From: an uncultured Rhodobacter sp.
GTDB lineage: Bacteria; Pseudomonadota; Alphaproteobacteria; Rhodobacterales; Rhodobacteraceae
Direction: 5' to 3'
DNA: 17,900 bases
Assembly: GCA_937901435.1 (NCBI GenBank)
Contig: CALGTJ010000647.1
Span: forward strand, 1-17,900
In this document: one piece after another, positions 1-7,950 of the stretch
How positions within the stretch are numbered: position 1 is the stretch's first letter
Layout of the letters: every line of letters starts with the position of its first letter
The notes under the pieces: model-generated
The model's input: the letters and a program-made list of their open reading frames with translations, nothing else
The model's database searches: none
Told to the model about the DNA's origin: nothing
Position numbers and translations under genes: made by a program

Positions 1-2460
1 GGTGCCAAGGGGTGCGGGAGGGCGCAGGGCCTCAAGGGTGCGGTCATTCAGCAGGCCTGCCGCAGGGGGCAGATCGCTGAGGTCATCCTCGACGATTGTG
101 GGGTCGACAGAGGCGACAAACACATCCTCCAGCCGGTCCCCGGGGGGCAGGGTATCAAGTGGTTCAGGGTCCAGTTGCCAGATGCCGGTGGCGGCATAGC
201 TGGCCTCGGCCTCGACCCGGCTGGGCGGAGGCAAAAGCACCTGATCTGGGGCTGGCGAGGCTGTGATTTCGGGTTGCGGCTGGACTGTCAGGTCTTCGAT
301 GGGGGCAGGTGTTTCTATCTCGGGTAGCGTATTTTCGGGTCCGGTGTCGGTCCCGAGAATGCCCGCCAGAACAGAATCGACCGCCGCGCCGATCTCATCC
401 GATCCCGGACCCGCAGCGTCCAAAGTTGTGGTGTCTGCTGTGATTTCTGGTGTGATCTCTGGCGCGACATCTGGTGCAATTGCCCCGACTATAGTCTCTG
501 GTGCGCCCTCTTCGGCAAGGGGCAGGCCGGGTTCTACGGCTGCGATTTGTGGCGTTTCGTCTGCCGTGTCAAAGACACCGGGCGTGGTGTCGGACAGGAA
601 AAACGTCGACCAAAGCGCCAGAACCGTCAGCGCCAACAGCAGGCTCAACGTCAGCATCAGCCCGAGAAAGCGGGGTTTGCCGCCAATTGCAGGCTGATTA
701 CGCTCTCCGAAGACGGTCATCGATTGTGCTTCGGTGTTGGAGGCGGCAACCGCAGTGGGGCGCGCGCGCAGGCGCTTGACCCCGGCGGCCGTGCCACGGC
801 CCAGCAATTCGATGGTGCCGGACACGGTGTTGGCGACTGAATTTGTGACGGTGCCTGCGACGGCGCTGCCCGCAGCAAGGGCTTTGACGCGGGCAGCGTT
901 GCCCAGACCCGATGCGCCTGTACCGGCCTTTTTGTACGAACTCGAGATGGTTTTGGTTAAAGACCGGGCGGCGGCGTCCGCTCTGGCATCGACCGATGAT
1001 GAGACTGCGACAGAGGCCCCGGCCACGCTGGCAGAGGTCATTGGCATTGGGGTAATGCCGCGCCCGTGCCCGCTTGCGCCGCCCTTGATCGTGCCAAAGG
1101 ACGGCGGCATCGCCGGGATGTCGTCGTAGGGTTGCAGATCGTCGAGCGTGCCGATGGCCGCCGCGCGCGTGGCGGGTGCCGGCTCTGGCATCGGTCTTGG
1201 CTCGGCTGCGCGAACGGGTCGTGGCTCGGCTGCGCCAACGGGCTGTGGCTCGGATCTTGTCTCGGGCATTGGGTCAGACCGCGGCAAGGTGATGCTGGGT
1301 TGAACCTTGGGCGCGGAGGCCTTTTGTGCCGGTATCTTAGGCGGGGCCGGGATTGGATCCAGCGCGACCGGCGCGCTCGGCTCTGGCCGCGTCTCAAGCG
1401 GCGGCAATTCGGCGCGCGGACGGATCGTGGGTTCGTGCACAGAGGCCGCGCCGCGACGGCGCGATGAAAAGGCAACCGGCACCAATTCTGGTTCGGGCTC
1501 TGGTTTCGGTGTGGGCCTTGCCGCTGGCTCTGGATTGGTCTCTGGGACTGTGGCTTTGTCCGGCGAGGTGCGGGCCTCTGAAGCAGGCGTTCGGGCCGCC
1601 TCGGTGTGGACGGATTCTGCCGACAGATTCGCGTCTTCCGGGGCAACCTCGGCAGCTTTGGCCGGGCTTGCAACGCGCGGCATGTCGTCTGGCACATGCG
1701 CGGGGATCGGCGAAAACGCAGGGAGTGCGGCGTCCTGATCTTTGCCACCAGTGTCTTTTTTACCAGCCTCTTTCGCGTCTTGACGGTGGATGTCTGTGGC
1801 TTCAGCGACATCTTTTGCGGGTGCATCCCCGATCGAGCCGGGATTTGACACCACCTGCGCCGGGTCGGGCTTTGACTTGAGCGGGGCGACGCGAATCTTT
1901 GGCTTGGCGCGCGGTGCGCTCATTACGATCATCGCGGTCTTGTCAGGCTCTATGCGCTCGCCAGTTTCCAAAAGGGTCGCGGCATGTTTTGTGGGGCCGA
2001 AAAACGGCTCTCCCTCGAACCCGCCGGTTTCGGGCATTGCCACATAGGACACAGGGTTGAACCGGAATTCCGCGGCAAAGGCTTCTGCCTCGTGCAGGGT
2101 GTCGCGGGCGACAACCGCCACTTGCGCGCGGCTGCCCTTGATCCGCCAGTCAAAGACTAAATCCTTTACATCATAGGGGGTTAGCCCAATCAAACCCTCA
2201 CGGATCTGGGCGATCTGCGCGGCCGTGTCGCGCCCGCGCACCTCAATCGTGGTGTAGAGGATCTGACTTTCGGGGATCACCAGCTTGCTGGTCAATCCAC
2301 CGCTTTCAAGGTCAGAGGCGGTGCGACGCAGGACTTTCAGCTGATCTTCAAGATCAGGCGCGTCCAACGCCACATCCCCAATACGCAGCCACCCGGCTTT
2401 CGCCCGGTGCAGAAGGGTAATCCCTTCATGAGTGAGGTGGAGGGCAAAATTCGGCTTCAT
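1..2460 (-). CDS. Large membrane protein, GspL/PilM-like N-terminus (3' end outside window)
   Basis: The frame is open for 820 codons from ATG 2460 to the window edge with no stop, so the C-terminus is missing. Four zones are visible. Residues 1-150 start MKPNFALHLTHEG and include the segments LVIPESQILYTT and LTPYDVKDLVFDW. This pattern resembles the actin-like cytoplasmic domain of GspL/PilM; that is my reading, not an alignment. Residues about 160-560 are a disordered Pro/Glu/Ala/Arg-rich linker. Residues about 600-622 form one hydrophobic helix preceded by KPRF, so the N-terminus should be cytoplasmic. The rest is acidic and Pro-rich and should be periplasmic. Similar roseobacter proteins are, as I recall, often labelled 'translation initiation factor 2', probably only because of the low-complexity linker; nothing here supports that function. 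The sequence before the ATG has only a weak ribosome site (AAGCGG). It is divergent from the SIMPL gene. Function unknown. Confidence 0.85.
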   Translation of the reverse strand, partial: MKPNFALHLTHEGITLLHRAKAGWLRIGDVALDAPDLEDQLKVLRRTASDLESGGLTSKLVIPESQILYTTIEVRGRDTAAQIAQIREGLIGLTPYDVKDLVFDWRIKGSRAQVAVVARDTLHEAEAFAAEFRFNPVSYVAMPETGGFEGEPFFGPTKHAATLLETGERIEPDKTAMIVMSAPRAKPKIRVAPLKSKPDPAQVVSNPGSIGDAPAKDVAEATDIHRQDAKEAGKKDTGGKDQDAALPAFSPIPAHVPDDMPRVASPAKAAEVAPEDANLSAESVHTEAARTPASEARTSPDKATVPETNPEPAARPTPKPEPEPELVPVAFSSRRRGAASVHEPTIRPRAELPPLETRPEPSAPVALDPIPAPPKIPAQKASAPKVQPSITLPRSDPMPETRSEPQPVGAAEPRPVRAAEPRPMPEPAPATRAAAIGTLDDLQPYDDIPAMPPSFGTIKGGASGHGRGITPMPMTSASVAGASVAVSSSVDARADAAARSLTKTISSSYKKAGTGASGLGNAARVKALAAGSAVAGTVTNSVANTVSGTIELLGRGTAAGVKRLRARPTAVAASNTEAQSMTVFGERNQPAIGGKPRFLGLMLTLSLLLALTVLALWSTFFLSDTTPGVFDTADETPQIAAVEPGLPLAEEGAPETIVGAIAPDVAPEITPEITADTTTLDAAGPGSDEIGAAVDSVLAGILGTDTGPENTLPEIETPAPIEDLTVQPQPEITASPAPDQVLLPPPSRVEAEASYAATGIWQLDPEPLDTLPPGDRLEDVFVASVDPTIVEDDLSDLPPAAGLLNDRTLEALRPPAPLGT
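1199..1253. repeat. 24-bp tandem repeat inside the linker of the large membrane protein
   Basis: Two 24-bp units (1199-1222 and 1223-1246) differ at only a few bases and are followed by a 7-bp partial third copy. They keep the minus-strand reading frame and encode repeats of the type AAEPRPV/AAEPQPV. This fits slippage-driven length change in a disordered linker. Confidence 0.75.
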
Positions 2461-2621
2461 CCGCTTGATCTATCACAGACTTTGGGGGCGCTTGGAGTCC
2501 CGGTCTCCGGTATTTGAACGTATAGCAGGATTTCGCCGAATGAAAGCGGCAGGTGGCGCTTTTCCCTTGCTGTGGGCAGATAGTCCCGCAACCCTAGGTC
2601 AAAACCGAGAGAGGATTAGCG
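2461..2621. promoter_or_regulatory. Divergent intergenic region, weak promoter candidates
   Basis: These 161 bp lie between two genes that start away from each other, so promoters for both must be here or inside the genes. On the minus strand TATACG (2524-2519) could be a -10 box, with GCTTTC 17 bases upstream as a poor -35. On the plus strand TTGAAC (2514-2519) could be a -35, but the -10 spacing finds no good match. The SIMPL gene has a GAGAGGA ribosome site just before its ATG. I see no clear operator or terminator. Confidence 0.3.
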
Positions 2622-3314
2622 ATGAAATGGTTTATCGTAGTGGTGGCAAGCCTTTGGGTCGCAGGTGCAATGGCCGAATCACCCGATGGCGGACGCCTGA
2701 CTGTTGTCGGCGAGGGATTCGCGGATGCGGTCCCGGATATGGCGACAATCACGCTGGGGGTCATGTCTGAGGCCAAGACCGCTGGCGTGGCCCTGCGCGA
2801 GACTTCGGCGGCCACGGCAGAGGTGCTTGCCCTGCTGACGGACAAGGGGATCGCACCGCGTGACATGCAGACCAGCAACCTGTCGCTGTCGCCGCTTTGG
2901 AACAATTCCTCTTCGCTGAACGGCGAGCGTGGCATCAGCGGGTATCAGGCCAATAATACGGTCGTGGTGCGGGTGCGCGCGCTGGATGGGTTGGGCGAAA
3001 TCCTTGATGCGGTGGTTGATCAAGGGGCCAATACGTTCAATGGTCTGTCCTTTGGCCTGCAGAATCCCGGTCCCGCGCAGGATGCCGCGCGCAAGGCGGC
3101 TGTGGCAGAGGCAATGCGAAAGGCGGCTCTTTACACCGAGGCGGCGGGGCTGGTTTTGGGGCCGGTGCTGGAGCTGTCGGAATCTGGTGCGGCCACGCCG
3201 CAACCCATGGCGATGGAGCGAATGGTGATGGCGGTGAAAGCCGTTCCGATTGCGCAGGGCGAAGTTTCTGTCGAGGCTTGCGTGACGATGGTTTTTTCTT
3301 TGATGGAAAAATAG
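2622..3314 (+). CDS. SIMPL-domain (DUF541) secreted protein
   Basis: A 230-residue protein of the normal size for the SIMPL/DUF541 family. Residues 1-18, MKWFIVVVASLWVAGAMA, form a Sec signal peptide with an A-M-A cleavage site, so the mature protein should be periplasmic or outer-membrane associated. Family marks are GRLTVVGEGFADAVPDMATI near residues 24-43, the DMQTSNLSLSPLW segment near 87-99, and the VVVRVRALDGLGEILDAVVDQGAN block. The C-terminal part ends in EVSVEACVTMVFSL, matching the family's last beta strand. The ATG is preceded by GAGAGGATTAGCG, a good ribosome site. The family's biochemical role is poorly known; members have been linked to membrane or oxidative stress. It converges with the GGDEF-EAL gene with only 5 bases between the stop codons and no obvious terminator. 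Confidence 0.9.
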   Translation: MKWFIVVVASLWVAGAMAESPDGGRLTVVGEGFADAVPDMATITLGVMSEAKTAGVALRETSAATAEVLALLTDKGIAPRDMQTSNLSLSPLWNNSSSLNGERGISGYQANNTVVVRVRALDGLGEILDAVVDQGANTFNGLSFGLQNPGPAQDAARKAAVAEAMRKAALYTEAAGLVLGPVLELSESGAATPQPMAMERMVMAVKAVPIAQGEVSVEACVTMVFSLMEK

Positions 3315-3319
3315 AGATT

Positions 3320-5203
3320 TCAACGGGTTAAGGTCGCTTCTTCTGGGGGCGTAACAGGTGTGGTCAAAGGGGTAACCTGCGATGTGGCCAGATCGACGGG
3401 GGCCTGACCATAGCCCTCCATGAAATCGATCAGCCCATCCAGCGGCATTGGTTTTGACACGCCGAACCCCTGCGCAAAATCGCAGCCCAATTTGCGCAGG
3501 ATGGCGAATTGGGCGGCGGTTTCCACGCCTTCCGCAACCACCTGAATCTTTAGCTCTGCGGCCAGCGCAAGGATGGCGCGCACCATGGTTTCTGCCTCTG
3601 GCTCGGGCAGGGGGGCTATCACCGACTCGTCGATTTTCAGGGCGCTGATCGACATCCGGGTGAGGGTTGAAAGCGCCGCAAACCCGGCCCCGAAATCATC
3701 CAGCTCGATCTTGAAACCGGCATCGCTGAGCGCGGCAAGATTGGTGCGAGTCGCCTCTTTCATTGGTCCGGCCAGATCGGTTTCGCGGACTTCAACGACC
3801 AGATCGCCGGGGTCCAGCCCCAGTGACAGCACCTCTGACACCAGTTGGCGCACAAGGTCTGCATTTGCCAGCGTACGCGCGCCTGCGTTAAAGGACATGC
3901 GCGGCGCATTCCAGCCCGCGTCGCGCAGCTTGCGCAGGGCCATCAGCCCTTTTTCACGCACGATCCTGTCGATCTGCTCTGACAATCCCGCCTCTGCAGA
4001 AAGCTCTATGAAATTGGCCGGATCGATGATGCCATGTTTGGGGTGACGCCAGCGGGCGAGTGTTTCAAAGCCGGAAAAATGCCCCGTCGTCATAGACACC
4101 TGTGGTTGGAAATAGGGGATGAACTCGTCGTTTGTGACAGCATCATGCAGGTCTGACAGCAGGCGCAGGCGACGGTCGGCCTCTGCCCGCATCCGGCTGG
4201 AGTAGGCGCGCACGCCACCGCGACCGGCGCGTTTGACCTGATACAGCGCGATATCGGCATTCGCGACCAACCGGTCTGCGGTCTTGTCCTTTGGTCCGGC
4301 GAGGGCGGTGCCGATGCTGGCCCCGACCTGCGCAACCACGTCACCCGCCTTGATCGGGGTGCTGACAGCGGCGGCGATCTTTTCGCCAAGCGCCTGAAGA
4401 TGCCGGCCTTTTGCATCGCTTCGGGTGATGATCACAAATTCATCGCCCCCGTTGCGCGCCACCAGATCCTTGGGGCCGACGACCGCGCGCATCATATCCG
4501 CCGCATGGCGCAGGATCCTGTCACCAACCGCATGGCCAAGGCTGGCTTTCACCTCTTTGAAGTGGTCCAGATCAATATGCAGCGCGCCGATAACGCGCCC
4601 GGAACTGTCCGGTTCATGCAATGCGCCCGGTCCGTTCAACACCCGCATCAGGCGGGCGCGATTGGCCACGCCCGTCAGCATGTCGGTTTCCGCCAGCCGC
4701 GCTGTATGTCGCGCCTGTTGCATCAATCCCGCCTGCGAGGCCACAAGCCGCCCGAGGGTCATCAGATAATCTGCATGGTATTGAGAAAATCCAGAGTCGT
4801 CATATTTGGCAACCGCAAGAACGCCCACCGTGGTGTCCCCCGATTTCAAGGGCACCGAGAGGTAGGATTTGAGGCCGATGTCCACCAGCCATTGATAAAC
4901 ATCAAGGCCTGTCGCCAACATCTGTGCCGCATTCATGAACAAGGGCGTTCCCGTGATCCGCGCCGAGAAATCGCCACGCGTCGGCACGCCCTTGTCCCAG
5001 TTCCGATCTGCGCGGTCGATTTGAAAGTTGTGGTGAACCTGTTTGTCGCCGTCAAAATGCATGATTTTGCCCCGATCCGCCCCAACCAGACGCGGCAGCC
5101 ATTCAGAGGCGGCGGTCAGCACATTTTCAACGCTATCCGCATAGGACAGCGCCTCGATGAATACACCGGGCAACTCTACAGGCGAATGTGTCTGCTGACT
5201 CAT
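3320..5203 (-). CDS. GAF-GGDEF-EAL cyclic-di-GMP signalling protein
   Basis: A 627-residue cytoplasmic protein with no signal peptide or membrane segment. Residues about 20-160 form a GAF sensor domain. The GGDEF domain (about 170-335) has an intact NGGDEF at 251-256. The usual RxxD inhibitory site five residues upstream reads GPKD, so product inhibition at that site should be absent. The EAL domain (about 355-595) has ETL instead of EAL at 380-382. It keeps N439, E471/E474, DDFG at 502-505, K523 and the AEGVE block at 557-561, so both synthesis and hydrolysis of c-di-GMP look possible. I chose ATG 5203 because GGAGG lies 6 bases upstream; the TTG at 5209 would overlap that site. The 13-bp unit holding the ribosome site is duplicated just upstream. 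Signal and targets cannot be read from the sequence. Confidence 0.92.
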   Translation of the reverse strand: MSQQTHSPVELPGVFIEALSYADSVENVLTAASEWLPRLVGADRGKIMHFDGDKQVHHNFQIDRADRNWDKGVPTRGDFSARITGTPLFMNAAQMLATGLDVYQWLVDIGLKSYLSVPLKSGDTTVGVLAVAKYDDSGFSQYHADYLMTLGRLVASQAGLMQQARHTARLAETDMLTGVANRARLMRVLNGPGALHEPDSSGRVIGALHIDLDHFKEVKASLGHAVGDRILRHAADMMRAVVGPKDLVARNGGDEFVIITRSDAKGRHLQALGEKIAAAVSTPIKAGDVVAQVGASIGTALAGPKDKTADRLVANADIALYQVKRAGRGGVRAYSSRMRAEADRRLRLLSDLHDAVTNDEFIPYFQPQVSMTTGHFSGFETLARWRHPKHGIIDPANFIELSAEAGLSEQIDRIVREKGLMALRKLRDAGWNAPRMSFNAGARTLANADLVRQLVSEVLSLGLDPGDLVVEVRETDLAGPMKEATRTNLAALSDAGFKIELDDFGAGFAALSTLTRMSISALKIDESVIAPLPEPEAETMVRAILALAAELKIQVVAEGVETAAQFAILRKLGCDFAQGFGVSKPMPLDGLIDFMEGYGQAPVDLATSQVTPLTTPVTPPEEATLTR

Positions 5204-5229
5204 GCACAACCTCCGGGCACAACCTCCGA
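5204..5229 (-). repeat. Tandem duplication of the ribosome-binding unit before the GGDEF-EAL gene
   Basis: The 13-base unit at 5204-5216 is repeated at 5217-5229 with only the last base changed. On the minus strand each copy carries CGGAGGTTGTGC, so the mRNA has two GGAGG sites, at about 6 and 19 bases before the ATG. Only the nearer one has normal spacing. Confidence 0.8.
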
Positions 5230-5367
5230 GGGTGAATTTGTGCGCAGGACTGCTAATCCTGTCTTAATTCCACCGACAAAGCCGGGGCCTGAGGCAGGAT
5301 ATCTGTTTAGAGATTGACACGTTTTGAAAAGTCTTGGGTAAGCTTTGTGAACATTTAGATAAAATCA

Positions 5368-5391
5368 GGGCCCCAAACGGCGTTGGGGCCC
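5368..5391 (-). terminator. Rho-independent terminator after the sulfhydrylase gene
   Basis: GGGCCCCAA (5368-5376) and TTGGGGCCC (5383-5391) form a perfect 9-bp stem around a 6-base loop. Read on the minus strand it comes about 20 bases after the stop codon at 5413 and is followed by TGATTTTATC, which is fairly U-rich. It fits termination of the minus-strand transcript before the GGDEF-EAL gene. The rest of the gap up to 5203 shows no gene. Confidence 0.85.
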
Positions 5392-5412
5392 TGCGGTCGC
5401 AAGGGCCGTTCG

Positions 5413-6705
5413 TTATTTGCGAGATTTGTTCAAGGCTTGGTCCAGATCAAAGATCAGGTCGTTCACATCCTCTGTACCAATCGACAGGCGCACCACGTTG
5501 GGCGCAGCGCCTGCGGCGATCTGTTGCTCTGTGGTCAACTGGCGGTGGGTGGTCGAGGCCGAATGGATGATAAGAGAGCGCGCATCCCCAAGGTTGGCCA
5601 CATGGCTGAACAGTTCCAGCGAGTCGACCATCTTCACACAGCCCTCATACCCCGCCTTCAGCGCAACCGTGAACAGCGCACCCGCGCCGCGCGGGCAAAT
5701 CCTGGCCACGCGGTCATAATAAGGAGAGCTTTCCAGACCGGCATAGGTCACCGCCTCGACCGCGTCATGGGTTTCCAGCCATTTCGCGATCTTCATCGCG
5801 TTTTCCACATGGCGATCCATCCGCAGGCTAAGCGTCTCGATCCCCATCAAGGTATAATGTGCGCCCTGCGGGTTCATGGTCATGCCCAGATCGCGCAGAC
5901 CGATGGCGATCCCGTGAAAGGTATAGGCCAGTGGGCCAAAGGTCTCTGCAAACTTCAGACCGTGATACGCAGGCTCTGGCGCACTCAGAGACGGAAACTT
6001 GTCCGAAGCCGTCCAGTCAAAATTCCCGCTGTCCACAACGCAACCGCCCGTGACGGTGCCGTTGCCGGTCAGGTATTTGGTGGTGGAGTGCACAACCAGC
6101 GTCGCGCCATGTTCAATCGGGCGACACAGATATGGGGTGGCGGTGGTGTTGTCCACGATCAGGGGTATGCCCGCACCATCGGCAATCGCGGCAATCGTGT
6201 CGAGATCCGTGATATAACCGCCGGGGTTGGCGATGGTTTCACAGAAGATCGCGCGGGTGTCGTCGTTGATGGCCGCCTTGACAGCGTCTGTGTCGTCGAA
6301 ATCAACGAATGTCGCGGACCAGCCGAACCGTTTGATGGTCTGGCCGAACTGGGTGATCGTGCCGCCATAGAGACGGGTCGACACCACCACGTTCTTGCCT
6401 GGGCTCATCAGCGGGAACAGCGCCATGATTTGTGCCGCGTGACCAGAGGAACAGCAAACTGCGCCCACGCCACCCTCTAGAGTGGCGATGCGTTCTTGCA
6501 GCACGGCGATGGTCGGGTTGGTCAGGCGCGAATAGATATAGCCAACCTCTTGGAGGTTGAACAACGCAGCGGCGTGATCGGCGTCGCGGAACACGAACGC
6601 GGTCGATTGGTAAATCGGGGTCTGACGTGCGCCTGTCGCCGGGTCAGGGCGAGCGCCCGCGTGGATCTGCAATGTGTCAAAGCCGTAGCTGCGCGCTTCG
6701 GTCAT
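5413..6705 (-). CDS. metY: O-acetylhomoserine aminocarboxypropyltransferase (sulfhydrylase)
   Basis: A 430-residue cytoplasmic enzyme of the Cys/Met-metabolism PLP family, the usual length for O-acetylhomoserine sulfhydrylase. It makes homocysteine (or methionine from methanethiol) from O-acetylhomoserine and sulfide. Visible family marks are FDTLQIHAG at 9-17, PIYQSTAFVF at 30-39, YSRLTNPT at 58-65, the PLP phosphate-binding CSSGHAA at 85-91, the cofactor-facing Asp in IVDNT at 183-187, and the PLP lysine K210 in HSTTKYLTGNG. The C-terminus has RLSIGTEDVNDLI, also typical. GGAGG lies 8-9 bases before ATG 6705. The gene follows the LodB-like gene by 91 bases and ends at a strong terminator. 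MetY (acetyl substrate) and MetZ (succinyl) are hard to separate by eye; the length favours MetY. I see no functional link to the oxidases upstream. Confidence 0.93.
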   Translation of the reverse strand: MTEARSYGFDTLQIHAGARPDPATGARQTPIYQSTAFVFRDADHAAALFNLQEVGYIYSRLTNPTIAVLQERIATLEGGVGAVCCSSGHAAQIMALFPLMSPGKNVVVSTRLYGGTITQFGQTIKRFGWSATFVDFDDTDAVKAAINDDTRAIFCETIANPGGYITDLDTIAAIADGAGIPLIVDNTTATPYLCRPIEHGATLVVHSTTKYLTGNGTVTGGCVVDSGNFDWTASDKFPSLSAPEPAYHGLKFAETFGPLAYTFHGIAIGLRDLGMTMNPQGAHYTLMGIETLSLRMDRHVENAMKIAKWLETHDAVEAVTYAGLESSPYYDRVARICPRGAGALFTVALKAGYEGCVKMVDSLELFSHVANLGDARSLIIHSASTTHRQLTTEQQIAAGAAPNVVRLSIGTEDVNDLIFDLDQALNKSRK

Positions 6706-6796
6706 GGGATAGGCCTCCGGGTTGAAATGCTGTGGCTGTGTTTACGGTAAGTTACGCGGTCCGACAATGGGCGCTCGTTCTACCAGCCAATGGCGG

Positions 6797-7882
6797 TCAG
6801 GGCGTCTGGCGTCTTTGCCAGAACCGGCTATGGGGGAACTGGCGCTCGTGCGCATAATACTTGCGCCATGTGGACAGATAGCTGTCCCACTCGCGACGTC
6901 TGAAGGCATGGTATTGCCCCAAGGCGGCGGGCTGGGATTTCAGCAGATGATCGGCAATGGCGTAAGAGGCAAAGATCCCGCCGCGCAGGGCCTTGATGAT
7001 GCCGCTGCCCGCGATGGGATCAAAACAGGCCGCCGCGTCGCCAACCGGCAATATCGTGGCAGGCAGATCCGCCTGCATCACCTGACTGGCGGCCGGGTGC
7101 GGTGTCGGGAACATAATCGTGCCCGGCGCGATCACATGATGGATATGCCGTGTGTCGTCCAGCATTTCGCGAAAGTGAACATCGCCCAACCCCATGTCTT
7201 TACGAGTCAAATCTGCGTCCCCCATAAAGGCGACCACGCGCCGCGCGTCGGGCATCTCCGCCGTATACCACCATCCCTCTGCGCAGGTTTCCAGCAGCAC
7301 ACCCGGCTCTGACTCTGGACGGCTTTCGGCGCTGATATAATAGGCGATCAGCCGGTCATGGCGCTGCGCGCGCGCCCCAAGCAGGCGACAGATCGCAGCC
7401 GCGCGTCCGGTCGCATCAATCACCACCCTGGCGCGCGCCAGCGGCACGCCCGTGTCCGATCCAAGCTGCCACAGCCCGTCCGGCCCGCGCCGGATAAGCG
7501 CAATCTGACCCCGCGCGCGATGATCCACCACGTCCTCTGCCGCGTGCAGCATAAAGCGGTTGAAGGCGGCGCGGTCCAGCGTCCAGCCCTCTGTCAGGGG
7601 AAACTCAAAGAACTCCACCCCCTCGGCGTGCGGTCCGCCCCATGCGGCGCGGCTGCGGTAGACGGGCTTGTGTCGTTCGATCTGAAACGCCTGCCACAGC
7701 CCGAGCTGTTCCAGCAGCGGGCGCAACTGGGGCGAGGCCGCCTCTCCGATCTGGCTGCCGGTGTCCTCGGCGTGGTCCACCAGACAGATACGCAACTGCG
7801 GCGCATGAGATTTAAGCGACAGGGCCGCAGCACAGCCACCGGGGCCTGCCCCGGCAATGACGACATCGAAAACGGGGTTCAC
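6797..7882 (-). CDS. lodB: LodB-like FAD-dependent oxidoreductase (CTQ maturation)
   Basis: A 361-residue flavoprotein of the tryptophan-halogenase/geranylgeranyl-reductase fold, close to the length of Marinomonas LodB. The FAD-binding GAGPGG is at 11-16, DATGR at 156-160, and the second FAD motif PVGDAAACFDP at 279-289. A GWWYTAEMP stretch at 203-211 stands near where halogenases and relatives have a GW motif; the halogenase WxWxIP signature is absent. LodB proteins are needed to make the cysteine tryptophylquinone of LodA, and the gene directly follows the LodA-like gene, which is why I call it LodB rather than a generic oxidoreductase. It starts at GTG 7882, seven residues before the Rossmann strand. 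No good ribosome site is seen, and a 68-base gap separates it from the upstream stop. The frame is intact although its presumed target gene is broken. Confidence 0.85.
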   Translation of the reverse strand: MNPVFDVVIAGAGPGGCAAALSLKSHAPQLRICLVDHAEDTGSQIGEAASPQLRPLLEQLGLWQAFQIERHKPVYRSRAAWGGPHAEGVEFFEFPLTEGWTLDRAAFNRFMLHAAEDVVDHRARGQIALIRRGPDGLWQLGSDTGVPLARARVVIDATGRAAAICRLLGARAQRHDRLIAYYISAESRPESEPGVLLETCAEGWWYTAEMPDARRVVAFMGDADLTRKDMGLGDVHFREMLDDTRHIHHVIAPGTIMFPTPHPAASQVMQADLPATILPVGDAAACFDPIAGSGIIKALRGGIFASYAIADHLLKSQPAALGQYHAFRRREWDSYLSTWRKYYAHERQFPHSRFWQRRQTP

Positions 7883-7950
7883 TTGTTACTATCAGCCCTG
7901 TGTTGCGTGCATTTAAGAAAGATAGGGCGTCTTGGCTCTGCCACCACCCA

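Noticed and set aside
263..1880. Several plus-strand and one minus-strand (1038-1826) open frames in the first 2 kb
   Set aside because: Another minus frame is open over the whole 2460 bases with a plausible start, a membrane helix and consistent codon use. The others are Ser/Gly- or Arg/Pro-rich shadows of its repetitive linker.
5314..5319. A perfect TTGACA on the plus strand
   Set aside because: No acceptable -10 box follows at 16-18 bases and there is no plus-strand gene downstream, so it is not reported as a promoter.
4400..6480. Long plus-strand open frames at 4400-5317 and 5383-6480
   Set aside because: They are antisense to the GGDEF-EAL and sulfhydrylase genes, which have clear motifs; the products look like reversed-codon artefacts.
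6797..7882. Calling the flavoprotein a tryptophan halogenase
   Set aside because: The WxWxIP halogenase signature is not present, and its place directly after a LodA-like gene fits LodB better.
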